From: Rheinheimera sp. EpRS3
GTDB taxonomy: Bacteria > Pseudomonadota > Gammaproteobacteria > Enterobacterales > Alteromonadaceae
Assembly (NCBI RefSeq): GCF_001513785.1
Contig: NZ_LNQS01000011.1
Location: forward strand, 112,908-176,907
DNA length: 64,000 nt
Reading direction: 5' to 3'
Position numbers and translations under genes: made by a program. The notes under the pieces are model-generated. The model saw only the letters and a program-made list of their open reading frames with translations, was not told where the DNA came from and did not search any database. Below are positions 24,575 through 33,183 of this stretch, piece after piece; position 1 is the first letter of the stretch, and each line of letters starts with the position of its first letter.

Positions 24575-27085
24575 TTAGAACTTGTAAGTTACGCCACCGT
24601 AGATCTGACGACCGATAGTGTCGAATACTTCGGGCACTGTGCCACCGTCGCTGCCATTAGCAACACGTGAAGGCTCTTCGTCGGTCAGGTTTTTCACACC
24701 CAGTGATACACTCAGGCCATCAGTAATAAAGTAACTGGCAGCAACATTGTGATATAGCACGGCGTCAATACGTGAACCATCGGCTAAGTACTCTGTTTTA
24801 CCGATATAACGGTTAAAGTACGTTACGTTCCAGTCACCTTGGCCAGCCTGAATGCTGAAGTTGTTACGCAGTTCAGCATAGCCACCGAAGTTACCATCGA
24901 TGGTGTTGGTGTAATCCAGACCGTCTTGCTTAAACTTCAGTAACCAGGTGGTATCGTTGTTGATATTCCAGGTTAAACCTAAGCCTTCAAAGCGATAGGC
25001 AATGTTTAAGTCAATACCGCTGGTATCCTGATCACCTACGTTAGTTAACGGGTTAGTAAAGTTAGATAAATCACCCTCTGGCGTAATGCTGAAGGTTTCA
25101 CAGGCAGTAACATCACCGGCAAAACAGTTATTTAAACCGGCTTGTGCATCTAAACGCGTAATAGCGTTTGATACTTTAAAGCGCCAGTAATCCACTGTCA
25201 TTGACAGGCCTTCAATTTGCGCAGGTGATAACACCACACCGGCGGTGAAAGATTCTGACTCTTCCGGCTCAATATTGGCATCTGAGGTGTAGTTCACCAG
25301 AATTTGCGGGTCTTGCTCATTGCCCCATGGATCATCCAGGTAATCATAAGAACCTGTGTTACCACCGAACAGCTCACTAACATTAGGCGCGCGGAAACCG
25401 GTAGCGGCTACACCACGGAACATAATCTCGTCTGACAGTTCATAGGTTAAACCCACTTTCCAGGTGCTGGCTTTACCGAAGGTAGAGTAATCATCAAAAC
25501 GCAGCGCAAATTCACCGGTCAGTTTTTCACTGAATGGCACGCTAACTTCCTGATAGAAAGACACAACTTCGTAGCTGCCATTAGTAGGATCTTGCTGGGC
25601 TGCAGTGCCTTCACCGGCCACAATTACCGGGTCCGGGTTGTAGAAGCCGCTGTCACGGCGGTATTCAGCACCCACAGCAAAACCTACAGCGCCAGCGCTT
25701 AAATCAAATAAATCACCGCTTAATACACCGGCAACAATATGCTGCTTATTGCCACCGTTGGCTTGCTCAAAGTAGCCGATATCATCAACAATAGCCGGCG
25801 TTAATGGCGCACCGCTAAACCAGGCAGCCTGATTCGCATACACAGAATCAGCCATATTTACAGCATTAATTGAATTAGCTACTGAAGTGTCTGCTTCGTT
25901 TTTACCAAAGGTGTAAGACACATCCCAGTTCATACCGGTGTGAACATCCAGCGTACCGGCTAAACCGGCCGATAAACGTAAGGTATCGGTGTCTTGCTCA
26001 TATACCCGCGGGCCAACATCATTAGTACGACGGCGGTAATTAATACGGCCGGTATCATCTGCTGCCAGGCCACCAGCAGTCATAGCGGGTGTCAGCGTAA
26101 TACATTGCACCAGATCAGCACCTGGCGCACCGCAGACATCCAGCATAATGTCGCCTGGCTGAGCAGCCAGTTGCTGATCTGATTTACGTTTGGTGTACAG
26201 CGCATCGGCAGTAAATACCAGATCATTACCCAGCTCTTGGGTTGCGTTAGCAAACAGGCTGTAACGCTTGCTTGGTGTCTGGTACCAGCTGTCTTGAGTA
26301 AAATCATAACCCGTGCTGCGATCTACCCACTGCCCCTGGGCATTTTGTACTTTACCACCCAAAGTACCGGTAGGAATAAACGAGCTTGCGCCAGCCTCTG
26401 TCCAGTCACGATCAGACTGAATAACGCCTTTACGGTCTGAGTAAGCCGCACCAATAGTATAGTTACCGCGGTCAGTGCTAAAGCCATACAGCGCACTTAG
26501 CTCGCCGGTTTCACCGTCGCCTTTGTCTGTGCTGCTGCCGTTTAAATCAACCTGAAAGCCTTCAAAATCTTTTTTGGTAATAATGTTTACCACACCGGCA
26601 ATGGCGTCAGAGCCATATACTGCAGAAGCGCCGTCTTTTAAAATTTCAACGCGGGCGATCATCGCTACCGGGATAGAGTTTAAGTCCACTGCACTGTCAG
26701 CACCTGAACCTGAGTTAACCATACGGCGGCCGTTCAGCAATACCAGAGTACGTTGTGAACCCATACCACGTAAGTCTACCTGAGCAACACCGTCTGCACC
26801 GTTGTTGGTGGTTGAGCCCACTGCAGCACCAGCCATAGAGGTTTGCGCCTGCAACAGCTGGTCAACCGACGTAAAGCCTTCCATGCGGATAGCTGCTGCG
26901 TCAATTACAGTAATAGGTGATGCGGTTTCCATGTCCTGACGCTGAATGCGCGAACCGGTTACTTCAATACGTTCAACCTTGGCAGTTTCTTCCTGTGCTA
27001 CTGCCACAGAACTGAAGCCAACTGCAGATACCGGCGCAGCCAGCAAAGCAAAGCGCACTGCTTTGCCGATAATAGATTTTTGCAT
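24575..27085 (-). CDS. TonB-dependent outer-membrane receptor
   Basis: 836 residues from the ATG at 27085, which has a strong GGGGGAAT site; the frame is open further upstream, but those residues are not protein-like. Signal peptide, TonB-box-like VERIEVTGSRIQR, plug domain with DLRGMGSQRTLVLLNGRRM and VEILKDGASAVYGSDAIAGVVNI, and a barrel ending YGGVTYKF. The plug style (LVLLNGRR, DGASAVYGSDAIAGVVNI) is that of the large Alteromonadales/Xanthomonas receptor subgroup often tied to carbohydrate or peptide uptake. No ligand can be assigned. Upstream is a divergent LytTR regulator. Confidence 0.92.
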   Translation of the reverse strand: MQKSIIGKAVRFALLAAPVSAVGFSSVAVAQEETAKVERIEVTGSRIQRQDMETASPITVIDAAAIRMEGFTSVDQLLQAQTSMAGAAVGSTTNNGADGVAQVDLRGMGSQRTLVLLNGRRMVNSGSGADSAVDLNSIPVAMIARVEILKDGASAVYGSDAIAGVVNIITKKDFEGFQVDLNGSSTDKGDGETGELSALYGFSTDRGNYTIGAAYSDRKGVIQSDRDWTEAGASSFIPTGTLGGKVQNAQGQWVDRSTGYDFTQDSWYQTPSKRYSLFANATQELGNDLVFTADALYTKRKSDQQLAAQPGDIMLDVCGAPGADLVQCITLTPAMTAGGLAADDTGRINYRRRTNDVGPRVYEQDTDTLRLSAGLAGTLDVHTGMNWDVSYTFGKNEADTSVANSINAVNMADSVYANQAAWFSGAPLTPAIVDDIGYFEQANGGNKQHIVAGVLSGDLFDLSAGAVGFAVGAEYRRDSGFYNPDPVIVAGEGTAAQQDPTNGSYEVVSFYQEVSVPFSEKLTGEFALRFDDYSTFGKASTWKVGLTYELSDEIMFRGVAATGFRAPNVSELFGGNTGSYDYLDDPWGNEQDPQILVNYTSDANIEPEESESFTAGVVLSPAQIEGLSMTVDYWRFKVSNAITRLDAQAGLNNCFAGDVTACETFSITPEGDLSNFTNPLTNVGDQDTSGIDLNIAYRFEGLGLTWNINNDTTWLLKFKQDGLDYTNTIDGNFGGYAELRNNFSIQAGQGDWNVTYFNRYIGKTEYLADGSRIDAVLYHNVAASYFITDGLSVSLGVKNLTDEEPSRVANGSDGGTVPEVFDTIGRQIYGGVTYKF

Positions 27086-27419
27086 GTTATTCCCCCTGGA
27101 AGTCTTCAATGAGACTGCCGTTGTTATAAGTGGTGGTTTTTCCGGCGCTGACGCTACTGTTCTTTTGTTACCAATACCAGCACAAATACGCCAACACGGG
27201 GTTTGCCGTGACAAACAGGAGGAAATACAGTGTCGGCATACTATGCTGTATAAATTTGTAAAAATTGCCGCCAAAGCCACAGAAATTAAGGCCAACGCTA
27301 TTTGGTAACTTAACGGCCTCTGTTACACTGCGCGCCCTTTAAGCCCCATGGGACAGGGAACTGACATTCATCAACTTGGTCAGAGCTGTTCCACGCTGTT
27401 AATTTTTCCCGAGTCGGAT
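27086..27419. other. divergent intergenic region, TonB receptor / LytTR regulator
   Basis: 334 bp with no open frame I can support. It must hold the receptor promoter. I found no convincing operator, riboswitch or repeat. An in-frame extension of the LytTR gene to 27348 is open but lacks a ribosome site. Confidence 0.5.
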
Positions 27420-28163
27420 ATGAAACTAAGCTGTTTAATAGTGGACGACGAACCTTTAGCCAGGGCTGGCATAAGACACCTTTTAAGTCAGCAACAGCAA
27501 TTTGAAATTGCCGCTGAGGCAGATAACGGCAACGATGCCCTGCGCTTAGCAGAGCTGCATCAGCCGGATATTATTTTTCTGGATATACAAATGCCGGGGC
27601 TGGATGGCCTGAATGTGTTTAAACAGCTGGCGAACAAACCGGCCGTTATTTTTTGCAGCGCCTATGCCGAGCACGCAGTTACTGCCTTTGATTTAAGCGC
27701 AGTGGATTACCTGCTTAAACCCTTTAGTGCCGAGCGGTTTCAGCAGGCCCTGTTTAAAGCCTGTGGCAAAATAATTGATAAGCTAGGCCGTAACAGTGAA
27801 AAAGCTGAGCAAGGTAGCGACTACATAGAGCGTATAACGATACGTGATCCGGGCCGGTTACGTATTGTTGAAGTTAACGATATCAGTTGGATTGAAAGTG
27901 CCGGTAACTATGTCGATATTCATGTGTATTCACAGCAAAAAAGCTACCTGCTGCGCGATACCATGGCTGCGATAGAAAGCAAACTGGACCCGGCCATCTT
28001 TGCGCGTATTCACCGCTCGTCTATCGTCCGTAAAAGCGACATCATTGAATTGCGCCCCGGTGATAAAGGCGATGCCGAAGTGGTGTTAAAATGCGGCACG
28101 CTGCTTACCATGTCACGCCGCCACCGCGCGGCATTGGCAGAGCTGTTTGGTCAGATAGCCTGA
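27420..28163 (+). CDS. LytTR-type response regulator (AlgR/LytR class)
   Basis: 247 residues: a receiver domain with D9-D10, phospho-acceptor D55 (DIIFLDIQMPG) and the lysine of DYLLKPFSAE. A LytTR DNA-binding domain follows (about 145-245; WIESAGNYVDIHV, FARIHRSSIVRKSDI). ATG 27420 has CGGA upstream and the typical MKLSCLIVDDEP start. No histidine kinase lies beside it, so it is an orphan here. Divergent from the TonB receptor, it might control that gene. Confidence 0.88.
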   Translation: MKLSCLIVDDEPLARAGIRHLLSQQQQFEIAAEADNGNDALRLAELHQPDIIFLDIQMPGLDGLNVFKQLANKPAVIFCSAYAEHAVTAFDLSAVDYLLKPFSAERFQQALFKACGKIIDKLGRNSEKAEQGSDYIERITIRDPGRLRIVEVNDISWIESAGNYVDIHVYSQQKSYLLRDTMAAIESKLDPAIFARIHRSSIVRKSDIIELRPGDKGDAEVVLKCGTLLTMSRRHRAALAELFGQIA

Positions 28164-28231
28164 CAGCTTAGCTGCTGGGCAAAGGGTAAAAGCTTGGTAT
28201 ACTGCCAGCACCGAAGATTAGGGTAAACACC

Positions 28232-28945
28232 ATGACAACAGAGCAGCACACAAGCACACCTGCCAAACAAAAAAAATCAGGCTTTCTTAGCAATTTACTG
28301 ATTAACGTCGTGATCCCGGCGGTAGTGTTAAGCCGCTTTAGCGGTGAAGATGCACTGGGGCCGGTATGGGCAGTGGTGGTGGCACTGGCATTTCCGCTGC
28401 TGTTTGGTGTGTGGGAGTTAAAACAATCCGGCAAGGTTAACTTTTTTTCGGTGTTGGGTATTGTCAGCGTATTACTGACCGGTGGTATTAGTTTACTGCA
28501 GCTCGACCCTTCTTATATTGCCATTAAAGAAGCACTGATCCCGGGCTTAATTGGCGTTATTGTGCTGGTAAGCCAATACACGCCCTATCCTTTTGTAAAA
28601 AAGCTGCTGATCAACCCCGAACTGCTGGATACCGACAAACTGCATCAGGCTTTAGCAGCGCAGAATAACAGCGCAGAGTTTGACCGGCGCATGGCACGGG
28701 CCGGCTATATTGTCGCCGCGTCGTTCTTTATGTCATCGGTACTGAATTATGTGCTGGCCAAAGCCATAGTGGTAAGCCAGCCAGGCACCACCGCTTATGC
28801 CGAAGAGCTGGGCCGGATGACCTGGCTTAGCTACCCGGTAATAGTGGTGCCCAGCATGATTATGCTGCTGGGCTCCGTCTGGTATATTTTCCGGCAGATC
28901 GGCAAATTAACCGGCCAGTCACTGGAAGATTTTATTCTGCAGTAG
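28232..28945 (+). CDS. VC0807-like inner-membrane protein
   Basis: 237 residues with about five to six transmembrane helices (LLINVVIPAVVL; LGPVWAVVVALAFPLLFGVWEL; FFSVLGIVSVLLTGG). It resembles the VC0807 family, whose function is not known; the assignment is from memory of the family pattern. The last 14 bp overlap the convergent ion-channel gene. Confidence 0.7.
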   Translation: MTTEQHTSTPAKQKKSGFLSNLLINVVIPAVVLSRFSGEDALGPVWAVVVALAFPLLFGVWELKQSGKVNFFSVLGIVSVLLTGGISLLQLDPSYIAIKEALIPGLIGVIVLVSQYTPYPFVKKLLINPELLDTDKLHQALAAQNNSAEFDRRMARAGYIVAASFFMSSVLNYVLAKAIVVSQPGTTAYAEELGRMTWLSYPVIVVPSMIMLLGSVWYIFRQIGKLTGQSLEDFILQ

Positions 28946-29768
28946 GCGCTTTTAACTGCGAGCGCAGTGCTACCAACTCCTGTTGCAATTGCTGCATCTG
29001 TAGCAGCAGTTGCTGCTGCGTGGCTTTATCGGCGTCGTGCTCGGCCTGGTGCTCTTCATCGTGCATACTTTGTACGGCATTAACAATTACCGCGATAAAC
29101 AAATTAAGCATGGTAAAGGTAGCAATAAGAATAAAAGGCACAAAAAACAGCCAGGCATAAGGAAATTGCTCCATTACCGGCCGGGCGATACCCATAGACC
29201 AGCTTTCCAGTGTCATTACCTGAAACAGCGTATAAAGTGATGCGCCTAAACTGCCAAACCAGTCTGGGAAGGCCTCACCAAACAGTTTGGTCACCATAAC
29301 CGCTGCTACGTAGTACACCAGGCCCAGCACCATAGCAATTGACAGCATGCCATTGAGTGACTGCACCAAAGCGCCGACAATTTTGCGCATCGATGGCACA
29401 AAAGTTAACACCCTCAGTACCCGCAGCACACGCAGTGCCCGCAATACCGAAAACGGCCCGCTGGCAGGCAACAACGCAATAGACACCACGATAAAATCAA
29501 ACACGCTCCAGGCATCTTTAAAAAAGGCCAGCCGGTGTACATATAGCCGCAGCAGAATCTCCAGTACAAACACCGTTAAAATGGCCTGGTCCAGCAGATA
29601 AATTGCCGGCCCCGCCACGGCCATCACGCCCGGCATGGTTTCCAGCCCCAGTGTGGCAGCGTTAACCAGGATCAATGCCAGCAGCAGCCGCTGCACGGTA
29701 TTGTTTTCAATAAAATGCTTACACCGCTGCTGTACCGACGGCGCTGTTGTTACTACTTCACTGCTCAT
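28932..29768 (-). CDS. bacterial voltage-gated cation channel, BacNav-like
   Basis: About 278 residues with six transmembrane helices. S4 carries regularly spaced arginines (VLRALRVLRVLRVLTF). The pore loop reads TLESWSM, the selectivity filter typical of NaChBac-type sodium channels. After S6 (FTMLNLFIAVIVNAV) comes an acidic neck and a C-terminal coiled coil of Gln and Leu (about 245-275), which assembles the tetramer in this family. ATG 29768 with GAGGTG upstream is preferred to a TTG at 29780. A sodium flux tied to motility or pH is known for relatives and is only an inference here. Confidence 0.9.
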   Translation of the reverse strand: MSSEVVTTAPSVQQRCKHFIENNTVQRLLLALILVNAATLGLETMPGVMAVAGPAIYLLDQAILTVFVLEILLRLYVHRLAFFKDAWSVFDFIVVSIALLPASGPFSVLRALRVLRVLRVLTFVPSMRKIVGALVQSLNGMLSIAMVLGLVYYVAAVMVTKLFGEAFPDWFGSLGASLYTLFQVMTLESWSMGIARPVMEQFPYAWLFFVPFILIATFTMLNLFIAVIVNAVQSMHDEEHQAEHDADKATQQQLLLQMQQLQQELVALRSQLKAPTAE

Positions 29769-30061
29769 GCTGCACCTCAAATTAATCGCTGCGCCATTGT
29801 ATGTCAGCCAAGGCGCAGATCAATTACCTAAAGGCCTGCATCAGCAGAAAAACTTGTCTGATAAATTTATTACATGCTAAAAATTACTTTTAATTTACCT
29901 TTTATGATCAAGGTGTTGGTTTTAGCCCTGCGGAAAAATTCTGATATCCACTACAGCTTCCAGATATGGAATAGCCAGTATCAAGCCTCTGTTGCAGGCT
30001 TAACCCGCACCGGCAATAACAGCGGTGCTACAAAAAAATAAATCAACAGAGGATAAGGCAA

Positions 30062-31537
30062 ATGCAATATGGCAAATCAATACGCTTGTCGGTATTAACT
30101 ACTGCGCTGGCATTCAGCGCTGTGGCACAGGCAAATAATCTGGCAATTACCGGCCCGGGTGCTGGTGCTGACGGTTCCAGCAAAGCCAGCGGTGTCAGTT
30201 ATGGCGATGTAAAAGACGCCAACCTGCAAAGCTACTGGCAACCGTCCAGCAACAGCGGGCAACGGGTGTCGGTTAAATGGAGCAGCGCTATCAGCGCTAA
30301 TCAGGTGATACTGCGTGAGCAGGGTAGTAATGTAACCAGCTGGCGGCTGGTGAATAATGACAACGGCGCGGTACTTGCTACCGGGACCAGCATAGGTAGC
30401 AACAGAACAGTTAACTTCAGCACTGTTAGCGCAAAAAAACTTAACCTGGAAATACTGACCGCCAGCGGTGCGCCGCGTATTGCTGAGTTTGAAGTGTATT
30501 TAAATACCGATGGCGGCAACCCGCCCGATCCAACCGACCCTACTGACCCAACTGACCCGACCGATCCTGAACCCGGCCCAATCACCTCTTGTGCTGCATC
30601 ACCGCAAGGCTATGCCTCGCTTAACGGCGGCACTACCGGCGGCAGCGGCAGCAATGCAGTAACCGTAACGGTAAGCACCGGCGCTCAGATAGTGTCGGCA
30701 CTGCAAAACCGTGATTTAAACCGGCCACTCACTATCCGCGTTAACGGCACTATTACGCCGGGTAACTCTGGCGGAGTCAGTAAGTTTGATATAAAAGACA
30801 TGGATAACGTTAGTGTTATCGGTGTGGGCAACAATGCGTTGTTTGATGGTATCGGCATTAAAATCTTCCGTGCTAATAACGTGATTATCCGCAACCTTAA
30901 ACTACGCTACGTTAACACCGGCGATAAAGACGCCATTACCATTGAAGGCCCGGCGCGCAATATCTGGATTGATCACAACGAAATCTTCAACAGCCTGGAT
31001 GTCGGTAAAGATTTTTACGACGAGCTGATCAGCGGTAAAAAAGACGTTGATAACGTAACTATCTCTTACAACTACCTGCACGACAGCTGGAAAACCTCGT
31101 TGTGGGGCAGCAGTGATTCCGACAACTACAACCGCCGTATTACCTTTCACCATAACTACTGGCATAAGGTAAATTCACGCCTGCCGCTGTTCCGCTTTGG
31201 CCAGGGCCATATTTACAATAATTACTACAACGACATTCAGGACACCGGTATTAACAGCCGGATGGGTGCGGTAATTCGCATTGAAAACAATGTGTTTGAA
31301 AACGCGAAAAACCCGATAGTGTCGTTTTATTCCAGCGGCTACGGCTATTGGGACACCCGCGGTAATAGCTTTAGCAATATTACCTGGCAGGAATACCCAA
31401 GCGACGGCATTATCGCCGGGCCAAATGTACAGCCAACAGCAGTGCTAAACCTACCCTACAGCTTTAACCTGTTAGCCACCAATCAGGTAAAAGCCCACGT
31501 ACTGGCCAACGCCGGCGTAAATAAATGTAGTTTCTAA
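30062..31537 (+). CDS. secreted pectate lyase, PL1 family, with N-terminal accessory domain
   Basis: 491 residues: signal peptide (to about AQA, residue 24), a discoidin-like beta domain at about 25-150 that may bind carbohydrate, a linker with four PTD units (Pro-Thr-Asp, residues about 155-170), then a parallel beta-helix lyase domain. Visible PL1 marks are [10 protein letters not shown] and the long run of N/V ladders, with [29 protein letters not shown] carrying the catalytic arginine region. It would cleave polygalacturonate by beta-elimination. Single gene, with its own strong hairpin after the stop. No other pectin gene is near. Confidence 0.9.
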   Translation: MQYGKSIRLSVLTTALAFSAVAQANNLAITGPGAGADGSSKASGVSYGDVKDANLQSYWQPSSNSGQRVSVKWSSAISANQVILREQGSNVTSWRLVNNDNGAVLATGTSIGSNRTVNFSTVSAKKLNLEILTASGAPRIAEFEVYLNTDGGNPPDPTDPTDPTDPTDPEPGPITSCAASPQGYASLNGGTTGGSGSNAVTVTVSTGAQIVSALQNRDLNRPLTIRVNGTITPGNSGGVSKFDIKDMDNVSVIGVGNNALFDGIGIKIFRANNVIIRNLKLRYVNTGDKDAITIEGPARNIWIDHNEIFNSLDVGKDFYDELISGKKDVDNVTISYNYLHDSWKTSLWGSSDSDNYNRRITFHHNYWHKVNSRLPLFRFGQGHIYNNYYNDIQDTGINSRMGAVIRIENNVFENAKNPIVSFYSSGYGYWDTRGNSFSNITWQEYPSDGIIAGPNVQPTAVLNLPYSFNLLATNQVKAHVLANAGVNKCSF

Positions 31538-31544
31538 CCAAAGC

Positions 31545-31567
31545 AGCAGGCGGCAGCGCCGCCTGCT
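31545..31567 (+). terminator. strong hairpin after the pectate lyase gene
   Basis: A perfect 10-bp stem AGCAGGCGGC/GCCGCCTGCT has a 3-nt loop. It is followed only by TAACTG, so the T-run is poor, but the stem is very stable. Confidence 0.65.
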
Positions 31568-31829
31568 TAACTGCCCCCCACCTCAGTACTAGGCGACAAA
31601 TAAAACGGCCATAAAACCAAGTAAATATAAATGGTTAAAGCTCCAGTAATTACGCCTGAGTTTTTTATCAACAACTTGCGGGTGCCTCACCCGTAATTTG
31701 CTGGCTCAAACCTGCTACAAGTTTAAAATGCTTGATTTACAAACAGCTACAAGCCTAGACTGGATGCAATTTTGCAACTTGCGGGATCTTAAACACGCAA
31801 CTCGCGGGTTTTGATCCTCTGAATAAGCT
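31568..31829. repeat. non-coding stretch before the cassettes, with short direct repeats
   Basis: No gene. CAACTTGCGGG occurs at 31672-31682 and 31775-31785, with a one-mismatch copy CAACTCGCGGG at 31798-31808. GCTACAAG occurs at 31714-31721 and 31746-31753. Small hairpins CGGGTG/CACCCG and GGATC/GATCC are also present. This may be a decayed attC or the attachment side of the cassette cluster. I cannot identify an attI. Confidence 0.4.
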
Positions 31830-31847
31830 GTTATGTGACTCGATAAG

Positions 31848-32153
31848 ATGAAACTACCAACAAAGAATGAAATTATCACTGGCTGCATATTCCTGCTAGT
31901 TGGGGTGTTGATATTGGCTTTTTTGCCAAAGTTTTCAAATGTTGGCTGGTATGCAATATTTTTTGGAATCACAGTGTATGGTTTTCCAGGGCCTCAACTC
32001 AGAGAAAAGTACAAACAAACAGAGGAAACAAAGGCGCGTTGGCGGCAAATTGCCAAAGCTGAAAGTTCAAAAAGCTTAAGCTGGTGGGCATCTCCGTTTC
32101 CTTATGCTTTATTAGTCTGTTTAGTAGTGTTTGTTTTTGCAATCGTCACATAA
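31848..32153 (+). CDS. cassette 1: small membrane protein of unknown function
   Basis: 101 residues. Two hydrophobic segments near the N-terminus (IITGCIFLLVGVLILAFL; VGWYAIFFGITVYGF), a charged middle (LREKYKQTEETKARWRQIAKAE) and a last helix (YALLVCLVVFVFAIV) suggest an inner-membrane protein with a cytosolic loop. The ATG lies 18 bp after the cassette border, with no clear ribosome site. The stop codon falls inside the attC R'' box, as is common for cassette genes. No family recognised. Confidence 0.7.
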   Translation: MKLPTKNEIITGCIFLLVGVLILAFLPKFSNVGWYAIFFGITVYGFPGPQLREKYKQTEETKARWRQIAKAESSKSLSWWASPFPYALLVCLVVFVFAIVT

Positions 32154-32238
32154 CAAACAAATATTATCGCCAGCAAAAAGCGCTGGCTGCGACGTCAACC
32201 CGCTGCGCGGCTTTCCGCGCTAAATTTGGGCGTTATAA
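32147..32238 (+). repeat. attC-like recombination site 1
   Basis: R'' CACATAAC at 32147-32154 and R' GTTATAA at 32232-32238. Next to them, CAAATATTATCGC on the left pairs with the reverse of GCGCTAAATTTG on the right (L boxes) after a 3-nt unpaired spacer. The outer ends TAACAAAC and GGGCGTTA resemble Vibrio-type attC ends. The interior has CCAGC/GCTGG and CCGCTGCGCGG. Confidence 0.75.
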
Positions 32239-32256
32239 GCTTATAAGGAGTTAAGT

Positions 32257-32472
32257 TTGAATATCAATGCAACTGTTCTAGGTCAGTTTTTTATATTTTT
32301 TATCCCTTTAATGGGGATACTCAGTTATTACTTAGGAAAACGAAAAACGCAGACGCCAAAGCTGGCGACATTTTTTGGAATTCTGTTGGCTTTTATTCCT
32401 CCGTTCGCACTTCTTTATATAATGGTTTTGATCATTAAAAATGATATCCATCATGCAGAAAATCCGAGATAA
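32257..32472 (+). CDS. cassette 2: small two-helix membrane protein
   Basis: 71 residues with a TTG start, chosen because AAGGAG lies 6 bp before it and no ATG fits. Two transmembrane helices (VLGQFFIFFIPLMGILSYYL; FFGILLAFIPPFALLYIMVLII) are joined by a basic loop (GKRKTQTPK), with a short polar tail. No family recognised. It starts 25 bp after the attC1 border. Confidence 0.68.
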   Translation: MNINATVLGQFFIFFIPLMGILSYYLGKRKTQTPKLATFFGILLAFIPPFALLYIMVLIIKNDIHHAENPR

Positions 32473-32485
32473 AGCAGTGTTCGAC

Positions 32486-32575
32486 GCTTATGACAAGGCC
32501 AGTCTGCATCGCTCCCTTTGGTCGCTGGACCTCAAACCGCTGCGCGGGTTTCGGCCTGTACTGCGAGCGTTATGT
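32486..32575 (+). repeat. attC-like recombination site 2
   Basis: The R''-like box GCTTATGAC at 32486-32494 carries GAC in place of the usual AAC. R' is GTTATGT at 32569-32575. CAGT-containing L boxes pair imperfectly. CGCTGG and CCGCTGCGCGG (32537-32547) are shared with attC1. The degenerate R'' may lower its activity. Confidence 0.6.
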
Positions 32576-32592
32576 CACGGAGGGCTTAAAAA

Positions 32593-33024
32593 ATGGCAAC
32601 ATTAGAACGAGCAATTGAGATCGCTGCGAAAGCGCATGCTGGGCAGGTCGATAAAGCCGGGCAGCCGTATATTTTGCACCCTATTCAGGTAATGCTTCGG
32701 GTAACAGGCACAGAAACCAGAATCGCTGCAATCCTTCACGATGTGATAGAAGACTCTGAATTCACCATCGAAGATCTCCGAAAGGAAGGTTTTTCCAATG
32801 TGGTTTTGCTGGCGGTAGCCGCACTTACAAAGCGCGAAAATGAAAGCCGCATTGATGCGGCCTTAAGGGCTTCTGAAAACGAGATCGCTCGAATCGTAAA
32901 GTTGGCAGATAATGCAGAAAATATGGATTTGAGTCGTATCGCCAACCCCACGGACAAGGATTACGCCCGGTTAAAGGAATACGAAAAGGTGAGGGAAATT
33001 CTGATTGGGAGCAGCAACGCCTAA
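32593..33024 (+). CDS. cassette 3: small HD-domain hydrolase, (p)ppGpp hydrolase type
   Basis: 143 residues matching the hydrolase (HD) domain of RelA/SpoT proteins: AAKAHAGQVDKAGQPYILHP (first motif with H), AAILHDVIEDS (HD pair and ED), VAALTKRENE, and VKLADNAENM, which parallels the KLADRLHNM motif. No synthetase, TGS or ACT domain is present, so it is a single-domain hydrolase like small alarmone hydrolases. GGAGG precedes the ATG by 9 bp. Hydrolysis of (p)ppGpp or a similar nucleotide is likely but untested. The stop codon lies inside the attC3 R'' box. Confidence 0.83.
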   Translation: MATLERAIEIAAKAHAGQVDKAGQPYILHPIQVMLRVTGTETRIAAILHDVIEDSEFTIEDLRKEGFSNVVLLAVAALTKRENESRIDAALRASENEIARIVKLADNAENMDLSRIANPTDKDYARLKEYEKVREILIGSSNA

Positions 33025-33083
33025 CCGGGCGGCTATTATATTGTGAATTTCCCTTTAGCCACGCGTGTTAAACGACGTTAGGC
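33019..33083 (+). repeat. attC-like recombination site 3
   Basis: R'' GCCTAAC at 33019-33025 and R' GTTAGGC at 33077-33083 are perfect inverted copies and match RYYYAAC/GTTRRRY. L-box segments with GGCTA/TAGCC pair inside. At 65 bp it is of the short attC class and is the best-formed site of the three. Confidence 0.8.
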
Positions 33084-33090
33084 ACTCATT

Positions 33091-33150
33091 ATGAAAGCAT
33101 TAGAGCTACAGAAAAATTACTCTTCGAAGGGTGCAATTCAACTAATTTAG
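33091..33150 (+). pseudogene. remnant of a fourth cassette
   Basis: Just after the attC3 border an ATG opens a 19-codon frame (MKALELQKNYSSKGAIQLI) placed exactly where a cassette gene would begin, ending at TAG 33148-33150. No attC follows, so this looks like the 5' stub of a cassette gene cut off by deletion. A real 19-residue peptide cannot be excluded. Confidence 0.4.
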
Positions 33151-33183
33151 CAGTATTAAGCCGAGGGGGATGATGCTTTTTTT

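Larger units (their letters stand above)
31830..33150 (+). mobile_element. integron cassette cluster lacking integrase (CALIN), three cassettes and a remnant
   Basis: Three short genes on one strand, each ending at or close to an attC-like site, follow each other with cassette spacing. Cassette borders at G/TT are 31830, 32232, 32569 and 33077. The start of cassette 1 (GTTATGTG) is the exact reverse complement of the R'' box at its own end (CACATAAC). The start of cassette 2 (GTTATAAGC) complements its end (GCTTATGAC) at 8 of 9 positions. This is the mark of excisable circles. attC1 and attC2 share an internal 11-mer CCGCTGCGCGG. No integrase gene or attI lies in the window. Confidence 0.78.

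Noticed and set aside
29904..30041. A 45-codon plus-strand frame ahead of the pectate lyase gene
   Set aside because: No ribosome site and no protein-like pattern; it lies in the promoter region.
30520..30570. Short tandem repeat in the pectate lyase gene, considered as a CRISPR-like or phase-variable repeat
   Set aside because: It is the coding sequence of the Pro-Thr-Asp linker, in frame and imperfect; no spacers.
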